From JAGXQV01 sp964527565 (GTDB taxonomy: Bacteria > Pseudomonadota > Gammaproteobacteria > Burkholderiales > Sulfuricellaceae), in assembly GCA_964527565.1 (NCBI GenBank), contig CAZGOY010000007.1:48570-112569 (forward strand): a stretch of DNA of 64,000 nucleotides, in the 5' to 3' direction. This document shows positions 50,062-59,482 of this stretch, one piece after another (positions within the stretch are counted from its first letter, which is position 1; each line of letters opens with the position of its first letter). Both the position numbers and the translations under genes were made by a program. The notes beneath the pieces are model-generated. The model had not been told where the DNA came from and did not search any database. It saw only the letters and a program-made list of their open reading frames with translations.

Positions 50062-52035
50062 ATGAAGCAACTCGCCGATACGATCAATTCCCTCTTTTCC
50101 GCCGACGGCCTGCTGGCCGCTGCCATCAAGGATTTCCGTCCGCGCCAGCAGCAGCGGGAAATGGCGCAAGCCATCGCGCGCGCGCTGGCCGAAAATAAAA
50201 TCCTGGTCGCCGAGGCCGGCACCGGCACCGGCAAGACTTTCGCCTATCTGGCGCCGGCGCTGCTATCCGGCGGCAAGGTGATTCTTTCCACCGGCACCAA
50301 GACCTTGCAGGATCAGCTTTTCTCGCGCGACATTCCGGCGATGCGCGCGGCGCTCAAGGTGCCGGTGTCGGTCGCCATGCTGAAGGGGCGCGCCAATTAC
50401 GTGTGCCACTTTTACCTGGCGCGCGCCAGGGCGGAGGGGCGCTTCGTGACGCGCGAAGATGCGCTGTACCTGCCGAAAATAGAGCGCTACGCCCGGACCA
50501 GCCAGAGCGGCGACAAGAGCCAGTTGGGCGAGGTGCCGGAGGATGCGGGCATCTGGTCGTTCGTCACCTCCACGCGCGAAAACTGCCTCGGCCAGGAATG
50601 CGCCCATCACAAGGAATGCTTTGTGCTGGAAGCGCGCAAGCGCGCCCAGGCCGCCGACGTGGTGGTGGTCAACCATCACCTGTTTTTCGCCGATGTGATG
50701 CTGCGCGACGAGGGGCTTGCCGAACTGTTGCCCGCCAGCAACGCGGTGATTTTCGACGAGGCGCACCAGTTGCCGGAAACCGCCAGCCTGTTCTTCGGCG
50801 AAAACCTCAGCACCCACCAGTTGCTGGAGCTGGCGCGCGACGCACAGGCCGAGGCGCTGACCTCGGCGAAAGATTTCGCCGATCTGCCGAAAGGCGTGGC
50901 GAAACTGGAAAAGGCCGCGCGCGACCTGCGCCTGGTTTTCCCGCAGGAAAGTGGGCGTCTGCCGGTGCAGAGCGCCGAGGCGAAAAAGGGTTTCCGTGAG
51001 GCGCTGGCGGATGTGCAGGCCGCCCTGATGGAACTCAACGGCTTGCTGGAAAGCCAGGCGGAGCGCGCAGAAGGGCTGAAAAATTGCTGGCAGCGCGGCG
51101 CGGCTTTCGCCGACCAGTTGAAGCGCTGGGCGGGCGATGAAAACCAGGAACTGGTGCGCTGGGTGGAACTGTTCAACCGGGGCTTGCAACTGAACGCCAC
51201 GCCGCTTTCCATCGCCGAAATCTTCCAGAAACAGATCGGCGGCCAGCCGCGCGCCTGGATATTCACTTCGGCGACCCTGGCGGTGAAGCAGAATTTCAGT
51301 CATTACCAGGGGCAGATGGGTTTGCTGGAAGCCACTACCGCCTGCTGGGACAGTCCCTTCGACTACGGTAACCAGGCGGTGCTCTACGTCCCGCAGGGTA
51401 TGCCGGAGCCGAATACCGACGGCTATACCGCCGCCGTGGTCGAGGCGGCGCTGCCGGTGATCCGCGCCAGCGGCGGACGCGCTTTCCTGCTGTGCACCAG
51501 CCTGCGTGCCATGCGTGCCGCCCACGAGTTGCTGGCGGCGGCGTTCGAGCGGGAAGGGCTGGAATTTCCCCTGCTGATGCAGGGGCAGGCGGCGCGCAGT
51601 GAGTTGCTGGAGCGCTTCCGCAAGCTGGGCAATGCCGTGCTGGTGGCCAGCCAGAGTTTCTGGGAGGGCGTCGATGTGCGTGGTTCCGCCTTGTCGGTGG
51701 TGATCATCGACAAGCTGCCGTTCTCGCCGCCGGACGACCCGGTGCTGTCGGCGCGCATCGAGAAAATCAACCGCGAGGGGCGCAATGCTTTCATGGAATA
51801 CCAGTTGCCCCATGCGGTGATTACCCTGAAACAGGGGGCCGGGCGTCTGATCCGCGACGAAACCGACCGCGGCGTGCTGATGATCTGCGACCCCCGGCTG
51901 CTGACCAAGCAGTATGGCCGCCGCATCTGGCAAAGTTTGCCGCCGATGAAGCGCACCCGCGAACTGGTGGAGGTGGAGGCGTTTTTTTCCGGGGACGTCA
52001 CGCCTGTTTCCGGGCCGGATATTCCCTTGCCTTAA
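50062..52035 (+). CDS. ATP-dependent DNA helicase, DinG/YoaA family
   Basis: A 657-residue XPD-type iron-sulfur helicase. Motif I is AEAGTGTGKTFAYL. The Fe-S cluster cysteines lie at ANYVCHFYL, ENCLGQECAHHKECF. Motif II is VIFDEAHQLPETA, and the C-terminal motif VI is LKQGAGRLIRDETDRGV. The length and lack of an exonuclease domain point to YoaA rather than longer DinG. It likely resolves replication-blocking structures. Confidence 0.92.
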   Translation: MKQLADTINSLFSADGLLAAAIKDFRPRQQQREMAQAIARALAENKILVAEAGTGTGKTFAYLAPALLSGGKVILSTGTKTLQDQLFSRDIPAMRAALKVPVSVAMLKGRANYVCHFYLARARAEGRFVTREDALYLPKIERYARTSQSGDKSQLGEVPEDAGIWSFVTSTRENCLGQECAHHKECFVLEARKRAQAADVVVVNHHLFFADVMLRDEGLAELLPASNAVIFDEAHQLPETASLFFGENLSTHQLLELARDAQAEALTSAKDFADLPKGVAKLEKAARDLRLVFPQESGRLPVQSAEAKKGFREALADVQAALMELNGLLESQAERAEGLKNCWQRGAAFADQLKRWAGDENQELVRWVELFNRGLQLNATPLSIAEIFQKQIGGQPRAWIFTSATLAVKQNFSHYQGQMGLLEATTACWDSPFDYGNQAVLYVPQGMPEPNTDGYTAAVVEAALPVIRASGGRAFLLCTSLRAMRAAHELLAAAFEREGLEFPLLMQGQAARSELLERFRKLGNAVLVASQSFWEGVDVRGSALSVVIIDKLPFSPPDDPVLSARIEKINREGRNAFMEYQLPHAVITLKQGAGRLIRDETDRGVLMICDPRLLTKQYGRRIWQSLPPMKRTRELVEVEAFFSGDVTPVSGPDIPLP

Positions 52036-52081
52036 CGGCGAAACGGGTATTTTGTCCGCGACAGCGCACACGCTTACCGGC

Positions 52082-52195
52082 TATAATCTCGCCCCTGACC
52101 GCAACCGTGGCCGGATGGTTTAGCGGGCGGCACGCCGGAACGCAGTTTGCGTGAAGCAACAAAAAACCCCGGAAACGTTGTGTTTACGGGGTTTT
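52082..52195 (+). ncRNA. Candidate small RNA between yoaA-like gene and tRNA-Leu
   Basis: TATAAT at 52082 could be a -10 for a plus-strand transcript that ends at the strong hairpin-T tract at 52163-52194, giving about 100 nt. The interior has GC-rich complementary segments and no frame with an RBS. No good -35 is seen and no known family is recognised. The T-rich hairpin is also the terminator of tRNA-Leu on the other strand, which could explain it fully. Confidence 0.25.
52163..52194. terminator. Bidirectional Rho-independent terminator
   Basis: AAAACCCCG and CGGGGTTTT form the outer stem and AAAC/GTTT an inner stem. It lies just downstream of the minus-strand tRNA-Leu and could also end a plus-strand transcript. 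Confidence 0.8.
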
Positions 52196-52203
52196 AAGTG
52201 ATT

Positions 52204-52290
52204 TGGTGCCCAGAAGAGGACTCGAACCTCCACAGTGTTGCCACCGCTAGGACCTGAACCTAGTGCGTCTACCAATTCCGCCATCTGGGC
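52204..52290 (-). tRNA. tRNA-Leu (anticodon CAG)
   Basis: An 87-base class II tRNA with a long variable arm. The acceptor GCCCAGA pairs with TCTGGGC, the D-arm starts TGGCGGAATTGGTAGACGC, and the anticodon loop TTCAGGT gives CAG. The T-loop is GTTCGAGTC. CCA is encoded. It lies opposite to the flanking genes. Confidence 0.95.
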
Positions 52291-52328
52291 AATTCAGGAA
52301 GCGCGCACTTTAATAGGGAAAACTTATT

Positions 52329-54599
52329 TTGTCAACGACGAAGAAACACAAAATCCGCGAGCAGGACCCCTGGCTGGAGCGTGAACGCGCTCAATACGAG
52401 GATCCGCTGCCAAGCCGGGAATTCATCCTGCAAATCCTCACCGAGCAGGGCGTGCCGGTGACCGACGAGGAGCTCGCCGGGCTGCTCGACATCCGCAAGA
52501 ACGAACGCGAAAATTTCAGCCGCCGCCTTGGCGCGATGGTGCGCGACGGCCAGATCATGCGCAACCGCAAGAACGCGATCTGCATGGTGGACAAGCTCGA
52601 TCTCATCAAGGGGCGGGTGATGGGGCACGCCGACGGCTTCGGCTTCCTGGTGCCGGAAGACGGCAGCGACGATCTGTTCCTCAACGCCAAGCAGATGGAC
52701 AAGGTGCTGCACGGCGACCGCGCCATGGCGCGGGTCACCGGCCTGGACCGGCGCGGGCGGCGCGAGGGCAGCATCGTCGAGGTGCTGGAACGCGCCAATG
52801 CCCGCCTGGTGGGCAGGGTGCACAACGACCACGGCATTTATTTCGTGGTCGCGGAAAATCGCCGCATCAGCCAGGATATTCTCATTCCGCCGCATGAAAC
52901 CATGAAGGCCAGGTCCGGCCAGGTGGTGACGGTGGAAATCGTCGAGCAGCCCAACAAGCACTCCCAGCCCATCGGCAAGATCGTCGAGGTGTTGGGCAAT
53001 TACGCCGACCCCGGCATGGAAATCGAAATCGCCCTGCGCAAGCACGACCTGCCGCACGAGTTTCCCAAAGAAGTGCAGAAGGTGGCGAAGAAGTTCGCTC
53101 CCCAGGTGCTGAAAAAGGACATCAAGGGCCGGGAGGACATCCGCCATCTGCCGCTGGTGACCATCGACAGCGAAACCGCGCGCGATTTCGACGATGCCGT
53201 GTATTGCGAAAAGGACGGCAAGGGCTGGAAACTGTACGTGGCGATTGCCGACGTCAGCCACTACGTGCAGCCGGGCGACGATCTCGACCGCGAGGCCTAC
53301 AACCGGGGCAATTCGGTGTATTTCCCGCGCCGCGTCATCCCCATGCTGCCCGAGGAACTTTCCAACGGGCTGTGTTCGCTCAATCCGGAAGCGGATCGTC
53401 TGTGCATGGTTTGCGAAATGAACGTGGGCGCCGGCGGCGAAATCAAGCGCTACCGTTTCTACCCCGCAGTGATGTGGTCGCACGCGCGCCTGACCTACAC
53501 CAAGGTGGCGGCGATGCTGGCCGACGCAGACGGCGAGGACGCGCGCCAGAACGCGGCGCTGTTGCCCCACATCAACAACCTCAACGCCCTCTTCAAGGTG
53601 CTGCTCAAGGAGCGCGGGGTGCGCGGCGCCATCGATTTCGAGACCATCGAAACCCAGATGGTGTTCAACGACCAGGGCAAGATCGAGCGCATTGTGCCGG
53701 TGCATCGCAACGACGCCCACCGCCTGATCGAGGAGTGCATGCTGGCGGCCAACGTGTGCGCTTCCGATTTCCTGCGCGAACACGAGCATCCCACCCTGTA
53801 TCGCATCCACGAAGGCCCGACCCCGGAAAAGCTGGAAAACCTGCACGAGTTCCTCAAGGAATTCGGCCTCGGCCTGACCGGCGGGGACGAGCCGCACGCC
53901 AAGGATTACGCCAAGCTGCTGTCCAAGGTGAAGGGGCGTCCCGACGAGCAACTGTTGCAGACCGTGATGCTGCGTTCGTTGCGCCAGGCCGTGTACAGCC
54001 CGGACAATGTCGGTCATTTCGGTTTGGCCTACGAGTCCTATACCCACTTTACTTCGCCCATCCGCCGCTATCCCGACCTGCTGGTGCACCGCGCCATCAA
54101 GGCGGTGCTCACCGGCGAGAAATACAAGCCGGGCAAGTGGGCCGAACTCGGCGTGCACTGCTCGATGACCGAGCGCCGCGCCGATGATGCCACGCGCGAC
54201 GTGGAAGCCTGGCTGAAGTGCTACTACATGCAGGACAAAATCGGCGAGAGCTTCAGTGGCAGCGTCAGCAGCGTTACCGGCTTCGGTCTTTTCGTGGCGC
54301 TCGACGATGTCTATGTCGAAGGCCTGGTGCACATCACCGATCTCGGCAAGGACTATTTCCACTTCGACGCCGCCAAGCACCAATTGGCCGGCGAGCGCAG
54401 CGGGCAGCGTTTCCGTCTGGGCGACCGCGTGCGCGTCAAGGTGGTGCGGGTCGATCTCGAATCGGCCAAGATCGACTTCCAGTTCGATCCGCTGGCGTCC
54501 GCCCCGGTTGAAGCCGGGGAAGACGGGCAGCCGGTGCGCAAAGGTCGCGCCGGAACCGGCAAGGCATCGGGCGGCAAGAAAACGGGGAAAGCAAAATGA
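52329..54599 (+). CDS. rnr: Ribonuclease R
   Basis: A 756-residue 3'-to-5' exoribonuclease that degrades structured RNA. The N-terminal helix-turn-helix and cold-shock domains precede the RNB domain, whose core is TIDSETARDFDDAVYCEKDG with the metal-binding Asp cluster. HFTSPIRRYPDLLVHRAIKA is the RNB signature. The S1 domain is SFSGSVSSVTGFGLFVALDD, and a Lys-rich tail ends the protein. The start is TTG at 52329. It overlaps rlmB by four bases. Confidence 0.95.
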   Translation: MSTTKKHKIREQDPWLERERAQYEDPLPSREFILQILTEQGVPVTDEELAGLLDIRKNERENFSRRLGAMVRDGQIMRNRKNAICMVDKLDLIKGRVMGHADGFGFLVPEDGSDDLFLNAKQMDKVLHGDRAMARVTGLDRRGRREGSIVEVLERANARLVGRVHNDHGIYFVVAENRRISQDILIPPHETMKARSGQVVTVEIVEQPNKHSQPIGKIVEVLGNYADPGMEIEIALRKHDLPHEFPKEVQKVAKKFAPQVLKKDIKGREDIRHLPLVTIDSETARDFDDAVYCEKDGKGWKLYVAIADVSHYVQPGDDLDREAYNRGNSVYFPRRVIPMLPEELSNGLCSLNPEADRLCMVCEMNVGAGGEIKRYRFYPAVMWSHARLTYTKVAAMLADADGEDARQNAALLPHINNLNALFKVLLKERGVRGAIDFETIETQMVFNDQGKIERIVPVHRNDAHRLIEECMLAANVCASDFLREHEHPTLYRIHEGPTPEKLENLHEFLKEFGLGLTGGDEPHAKDYAKLLSKVKGRPDEQLLQTVMLRSLRQAVYSPDNVGHFGLAYESYTHFTSPIRRYPDLLVHRAIKAVLTGEKYKPGKWAELGVHCSMTERRADDATRDVEAWLKCYYMQDKIGESFSGSVSSVTGFGLFVALDDVYVEGLVHITDLGKDYFHFDAAKHQLAGERSGQRFRLGDRVRVKVVRVDLESAKIDFQFDPLASAPVEAGEDGQPVRKGRAGTGKASGGKKTGKAK

Positions 54600-55333
54600 G
54601 CGGCGTCCTGATCTACGGCTTTCACGCGGTCATCAGCCGCATTCGCCACAGCCCGCAGGGCGTGACCGAACTCTACCTGGAGCGCGAGCGCCAGGACGGT
54701 CGCATGCAGGATTTGCTGCGCCTGGCGGGGGAGAACAACATCCGCGTGATCCTCGCCGAACGCCACCGCCTCGACAACATGTCCGGGCATGCGCGCCACC
54801 AGGGAGTGGTCGCGGTGATCGCTGCGCTGCCGCAATACCAGGACATCCACGACGTGCTGGAAAAACTCACTGAACCGGCGCTGCTGCTGGCGCTTGACGG
54901 CGTGCAGGACCCGCACAATCTCGGCGCCTGCCTGCGGGTGGCCGATGCCATGGGCGTGCATGCCGTGATCGCGCCCCGCGACCGCGCCGTCGGTCTCAAC
55001 GCCACGGTGCGCAAGGTCGCTTCCGGCGCGGCGGAAACCGTGCCCTTCATCACCGTCACCAACCTGTCGCGCACCCTGCGCGAATTGCAGGACGAAAACA
55101 TCTGGGCGGTGGGCATGGCCAGCGAAGCGGAGCAGGAACTGCACACCCTCAAGCTCGACGGCGCCCTGGTCTGGGTGCTCGGCGCCGAAGGCGAAGGCCT
55201 GCGCCGCCTGACCCGAGAAACCTGCGCCCAGCTCGCCCGCATCCCCATGCACGGCAGCGTGGAAAGCCTGAATGTCTCAGTAGCGAGCGGAATTTGCCTG
55301 TACGAAACGCGGCGGCAGCGGAGTCTGGCGTGA
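54596..55333 (+). CDS. rlmB: 23S rRNA (guanosine-2'-O-)-methyltransferase RlmB
   Basis: A 245-residue SPOUT methyltransferase that modifies G2251 of 23S rRNA. The N-terminal substrate-binding domain opens LIYGFHAVISRIRHSPQGV. The knot region has LLALDGVQDPHNLGACLRVA, VWVLGAEGEGLRRLTRETC and IPMHGSVESLNVSVASGICL. It follows rnr with a four-base overlap, an order conserved in many proteobacteria. Confidence 0.95.
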   Translation: MSGVLIYGFHAVISRIRHSPQGVTELYLERERQDGRMQDLLRLAGENNIRVILAERHRLDNMSGHARHQGVVAVIAALPQYQDIHDVLEKLTEPALLLALDGVQDPHNLGACLRVADAMGVHAVIAPRDRAVGLNATVRKVASGAAETVPFITVTNLSRTLRELQDENIWAVGMASEAEQELHTLKLDGALVWVLGAEGEGLRRLTRETCAQLARIPMHGSVESLNVSVASGICLYETRRQRSLA

Positions 55334-55379
55334 TTTCCACATTGATCCAGCCCGAACCTTCATGACTTTCACCGAGCCT

Positions 55380-55452
55380 CGTGGGAGCGGGCTGGCCCGC
55401 GAGTTCTTTGGGGCAGCCGCAAAAATTCAAAATCTCGCGGCCAAGGCCGCTC
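55380..55452. repeat. REP-like inverted repeat, copy 3
   Basis: CGTGGGAGCGGGCTGGCCCG on the left and CTCGCGGCCAAGGCCGCTC on the right flank TTCTTTGG and AAATTCAAAAT, as in copy 2. It sits at the left border of the restriction-modification insert. The rest of the gap to 55586 holds nothing recognisable. Confidence 0.7.
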
Positions 55453-55586
55453 TTGGTGTGCCCGGTTGAGTCGGTTGAAAAACCACCAGAAATTTGAGTA
55501 TTCGACCGACGGGTGCGTCAAAAAAACGGACCGGGCTGAACTGGGTGGGGCAGAATCGGATTTTTCTACAGCTTCGTTAGGAGCCT

Positions 55587-56309
55587 ATGAGTACTTCTAC
55601 CATCGTTACTCTCATTGGGTCCACAGCAACTGCCGTGGCAACAGTGATTCTTGCAGTTCTCACCGGCAAGTATGTGAAGTTGACTCACGCATTGGTCGAG
55701 GAAACACAGAGCGCCAAGTTCCCGAATGTCTTCGTTGATATTGAATTTGATTCATACGATGTCAAATTCATAGTGGGGAACGCTGGTTCTTCCCCGGCGT
55801 TAGATGTTCGATTTACAGTCCAGGATTCGGTGCCGTGGCGTCAAATCGAGAACTTTCCTTGCGGTATTGCATCGCTGTCAATCGTTCAACATGGCATCAG
55901 CTATCTTGCCCCAGGACGCATTCTCAAATTTCTCGCCGGTTACGTTCAGCATGACATTGACTTCTTCGCTTCCGGCAACACAATTGAAGTCGGCTTAACC
56001 TTCAGCACTGAAACGGGAAAGACTGTAAGTCGGCAGTTCTCAATTGACCTGCATTCCTACTCGGGTGTTCTTTATGAATCATTTATAGCGCCTGAACGGG
56101 AGGTTGCAATAGCAATTCGAGACGCAGAGTCCCACCGTTCCTCACTCAATCCAGTAAAAAATATCATTTCCTCGTTTTCTAAGAAGTCCTGCCCTTCATG
56201 CGGCGAGCGAATTGCATCTAGTGCTAAGAAATGCCCGAAGTGCCACGAATTCATTCACGTGGAAGCAGATGCACAAATAAATTCCTCTCAAGAAACGCCA
56301 CTCAAATGA
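55587..56309 (+). CDS. Membrane protein with C-terminal zinc ribbon, unknown function
   Basis: A 240-residue protein with one N-terminal membrane helix (TLIGSTATAVATVILAVLTG) and a beta-rich middle. The C-terminal zinc ribbon is CPSCGERI followed by CPKCHEF. It is notably AT-richer than its neighbours, suggesting recent transfer. It precedes the methyltransferase gene in the same direction by 114 bases and may be an accessory of the restriction-modification island, but I recognise no family. Confidence 0.65.
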   Translation: MSTSTIVTLIGSTATAVATVILAVLTGKYVKLTHALVEETQSAKFPNVFVDIEFDSYDVKFIVGNAGSSPALDVRFTVQDSVPWRQIENFPCGIASLSIVQHGISYLAPGRILKFLAGYVQHDIDFFASGNTIEVGLTFSTETGKTVSRQFSIDLHSYSGVLYESFIAPEREVAIAIRDAESHRSSLNPVKNIISSFSKKSCPSCGERIASSAKKCPKCHEFIHVEADAQINSSQETPLK

Positions 56310-56423
56310 AGCGCAGAGTCAAGTCTAGCAAGGTGGCGCGTTTTGTCAGATGCCGCAGAAGTAAGGGGCTACCCCCTTTTTTGTTAGCGGCAACCGAGCA
56401 ATGGTCGCAGACCAAATAGGAGT

Positions 56424-58163
56424 GTGAACTTGGCGTCAAGGCAGCTTAATTTTGATTTATTTGGCGAGTCGATTTGCACTCATTCGCCTATGGTCGCTGC
56501 TGCGATTGAAAAATTGTCTGAATCGACGGGAGCAGAATCTCGCGGAGCGGTCTTTACACGCGCCGAGGTAGTGGAATTCATCCTCGATTTGGCTGGCTAC
56601 ACAGAGGATCAACCGCTCCATGAAAAGCGACTTTTAGAACCGTCATTCGGTGGCGGTGATTTTCTGTTACCTGCAATTGGACGACTGCTGACTGCGTGGA
56701 GATCATCGCAACACACAGGAACTGTAGTTGAAGCGCTGGGCGATGCAATTCGCGCTACTGAACTGCATCGCAATACCTTTTCCGTCACCCGCACAGCCGT
56801 GATCGAGCTGCTCAAACAAGAATCGGTAGAGGATCAATCTGCAATAGCACTTGCTGATCGTTGGCTGGTGCAAGGCGATTTCCTGCTCACCCCACTTGAA
56901 GGGCAGTTCGACTTTGTTACCGGGAACCCTCCCTATGTTCGCCAAGAACTGATTCCAGCGCCGTTGCTGGCTGAGTACCGTAGCCGCTACCAGACGATGT
57001 ATGACCGGGCCGACATCTACATTCCCTTCATCGAAAGATCGCTTTCCGTGTTGGCGAAGGGGGGCAATCTGGGCTTTATCTGCGCGGATCGCTGGATGAA
57101 AAACCGCTATGGTGGGCCGCTTCGTAGCCTCGTGGCCGATCAGTTTTATCTGAAAATCTATATCGATATGGTGGACACCCCGGCGTTTCACTCCGATGTG
57201 ATCGCCTACCCTGCCATCACCATCATCAGCCGGGAGACTCCAGGCACAACACGCATCGCCCATCGGCCAGCCATCGACCGGGCCACGCTGGCAATTCTGG
57301 CCGATGTGCTTCGCGCTCGGAAACTGCCGAAAGATACGGGGTCGGTGCGCGAACTGGCACGAGTCACCAATGGATCGGAACCGTGGTTGCTCGAATCTTC
57401 GGATCAGATGGCACTGATTCGCCGCCTTGAAAAGCAATTCCAGAGCCTGGAAGAGGTGGGATGCAAGGTGGGTATCGGCGTAGCAACCGGCGCAGACAAG
57501 GCCTTTATCGGCGACTTTGACGCACTCGACGTTGAGCCTGATCGCAAACTGCCGCTGGTTACAACGAAAGACATCTTGTCCGGTGAAGTGCAGTGGCGCG
57601 GCCAAGGTGTCATCAATCCGTTTATCGAGGGGGGTGGCCTTGTCGACCTGCGAAACTATCCACGCTTGCGCCGCTATCTGGAGGCGCGACGGGATGCCAT
57701 TGCGGGCCGTCACTGCGCCCAAAAGACTCCGGCCAGCTGGTATCGCACAATCGACCGCATTACCCCGACACTGGCGTCGAGACCGAAACTCCTGATTCCC
57801 GACATCAAGGGCGAGGCACATATCGTTTTTGAGGGCGGGCAGTTGTATCCGCACCACAATCTTTACTACGTCACGTCCGACGAGTGGGAATTGAGAGCAT
57901 TGCAAGCTGTGATGCTTTCAGCCGTTACACGTCTATTCATGGCAACCTATTCAACCAAAATGCAAGGTGGATTCCTTCGGTTTCAGGCGCAATACTTGCG
58001 TCGCATCCGCATCCCCAAATGGGCAGAGGTTTCGACAGCGTTGCGGACTGAACTGGCAGAAGCTGCAATAAAGCGGGATTTCCAAGCCTGCAACCGTGCC
58101 GTGTTCAAGCTGTATGGCTTGAGCCGCGAAGAACGATCCTCCCTTGGAGGCAATGGAGAATAA
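56424..58163 (+). CDS. DNA adenine-N6 methyltransferase of a PaeR7I/XhoI-like R-M system
   Basis: A 579-residue type II methyltransferase. The AdoMet motif region RLLEPSFGGGDFLLPAIGRL is followed by the catalytic motif FDFVTGNPPYVRQEL (NPPY). The C-terminal part is a target-recognition domain ending RRIRIPKWAEV. It starts at GTG 56424 after an ATAGGAGT Shine-Dalgarno and ends immediately before the endonuclease ATG. By association with a PaeR7I-like nuclease it should methylate A in CTCGAG. Confidence 0.85.
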   Translation: MNLASRQLNFDLFGESICTHSPMVAAAIEKLSESTGAESRGAVFTRAEVVEFILDLAGYTEDQPLHEKRLLEPSFGGGDFLLPAIGRLLTAWRSSQHTGTVVEALGDAIRATELHRNTFSVTRTAVIELLKQESVEDQSAIALADRWLVQGDFLLTPLEGQFDFVTGNPPYVRQELIPAPLLAEYRSRYQTMYDRADIYIPFIERSLSVLAKGGNLGFICADRWMKNRYGGPLRSLVADQFYLKIYIDMVDTPAFHSDVIAYPAITIISRETPGTTRIAHRPAIDRATLAILADVLRARKLPKDTGSVRELARVTNGSEPWLLESSDQMALIRRLEKQFQSLEEVGCKVGIGVATGADKAFIGDFDALDVEPDRKLPLVTTKDILSGEVQWRGQGVINPFIEGGGLVDLRNYPRLRRYLEARRDAIAGRHCAQKTPASWYRTIDRITPTLASRPKLLIPDIKGEAHIVFEGGQLYPHHNLYYVTSDEWELRALQAVMLSAVTRLFMATYSTKMQGGFLRFQAQYLRRIRIPKWAEVSTALRTELAEAAIKRDFQACNRAVFKLYGLSREERSSLGGNGE

Positions 58164-58901
58164 ATGGCTCTTGATCTTGTCAATTACGAACAAAAGGCCC
58201 GTGAGGCCGTAAAAGCCTTCTGGGGAAACCGTGAGGCAGCGAGGCAAAAGCAGATTGAGTCCGGGAAAGCTGACCAAGGCGAGCGTGCTGGCGTTACCGC
58301 TGGCAAGAACATGGACGGATTCTTGACTTTGGTACTCGATATTGTACGAGCCAATGGACTCGCCCATGCCGAGATTTACCAGAACCGGGCAATGCTGACA
58401 CTGCCCGGCTATTTCAGGCCGACAAAGCTCTGGGATCTTCTTGTCATCTACAAGGGCGAGTTGGTCGCGGCCATCGAACTGAAAAGCCAAGTCGGTTCCT
58501 TCGGGAACAACTTCAACAATCGAACAGAGGAAGCCATTGGCACCGCACACGATCTCTGGACAGCCTACCGTGAAGAGGCATTTGGCAAGCAACCGCGTCC
58601 TTTCGTTGGCTGGTTGATGATGGTCGAGGATGCCCCGAAATCCAGGTGTGTGGTCAAGGATGTGTCGCCGCATTTCCCCGTTTTCAAGGAATTTATGGGG
58701 GCATCGTACCTCATCAGGTATGACTTGCTTTGTCAGAAATTGGTCAAGGAACAGCTTTACACCACTGCCGCACTCATCACATCGCCCCGCGATGCTGCCG
58801 AGACCGGCGAGTTTTCCGAAATGTCAGCGATGACAGGACTCAGAACATTCATTACTGCGCTGGCTGGTCACGTTGCCGCAGAGTCTGCCAGACTTGGATG
58901 A
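58164..58901 (+). CDS. PaeR7I/XhoI-family type II restriction endonuclease
   Basis: This 245-residue nuclease closely follows the PaeR7I family: QGERAGVTAGKNMDGFLTLV, TLPGYFRPTKLWDLLVIYKG, and VAAIELKSQVGSFGNNFNNR with a PD-(D/E)xK-type centre (E-L-K). TEEAIGTAHDLWTAYREEAF is another family block. The family cuts CTCGAG. It directly follows the methyltransferase, so modification is made first. The insert ends near 58901, before the ribosomal operon promoter. Confidence 0.9.
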   Translation: MALDLVNYEQKAREAVKAFWGNREAARQKQIESGKADQGERAGVTAGKNMDGFLTLVLDIVRANGLAHAEIYQNRAMLTLPGYFRPTKLWDLLVIYKGELVAAIELKSQVGSFGNNFNNRTEEAIGTAHDLWTAYREEAFGKQPRPFVGWLMMVEDAPKSRCVVKDVSPHFPVFKEFMGASYLIRYDLLCQKLVKEQLYTTAALITSPRDAAETGEFSEMSAMTGLRTFITALAGHVAAESARLG

Positions 58902-59078
58902 AAATGTCGCTAGTCCGGCAGTCCACACGGACGCTACGCGATCTCCCAGGATTACAATCTTTGGATTGCCGCGATAATTCAATTTGATTTTCCACGGGTT
59001 TTTGCGTAGAATCGCGCGTTTTTGCAACCTTGCCTCACCGTCCGCATGGCGGGAGGCTACAACCCACAAGGAGAATAC

Positions 59079-59480
59079 ATGCGACACTACGAAATCGTTT
59101 TCATCGTTCACCCGGATCAGAGCGAGCAGGTGCCGGCCATGGTCGAGCGCTACCGCACCCTGATCACCTCCAAGAGCGGCGCGATCCACCGTCTGGAAGA
59201 CTGGGGCCGCCGTCAGCTGGCCTACCCGATCCAGAAAATCCACAAGGCGCATTACGTGATGATGAACATCGAGTGCGACCAGGAAACCCTGGACGAACTG
59301 GAGCACGCATTCAAGTTCAACGATGCCGTGCTGCGTCATCTGACCATGAAGGTGGATGCCGCGATCAGCACGCCGTCGCCGATGATGCGCGAAGAGAAGC
59401 CGCGTTTTGCGGAAGCGCAGCCCGAAGCCAAGGTGGAAGCCGTGGTTGAGGCGCCGGTTGCCCAGGAAGCTGCCGCCTGA
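59079..59480 (+). CDS. rpsF: 30S ribosomal protein S6
   Basis: A 133-residue ribosomal protein starting MRHYEIVFIVHPDQSEQVPA. LEDWGRRQLAYPIQKIHKAH is the core. An Ala/Glu/Val-rich tail follows, common in betaproteobacteria. An AAGGAG lies before the ATG. It heads rpsF-priB-rpsR-rplI. Confidence 0.97.
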   Translation: MRHYEIVFIVHPDQSEQVPAMVERYRTLITSKSGAIHRLEDWGRRQLAYPIQKIHKAHYVMMNIECDQETLDELEHAFKFNDAVLRHLTMKVDAAISTPSPMMREEKPRFAEAQPEAKVEAVVEAPVAQEAAA

Positions 59481-59482
59481 GT

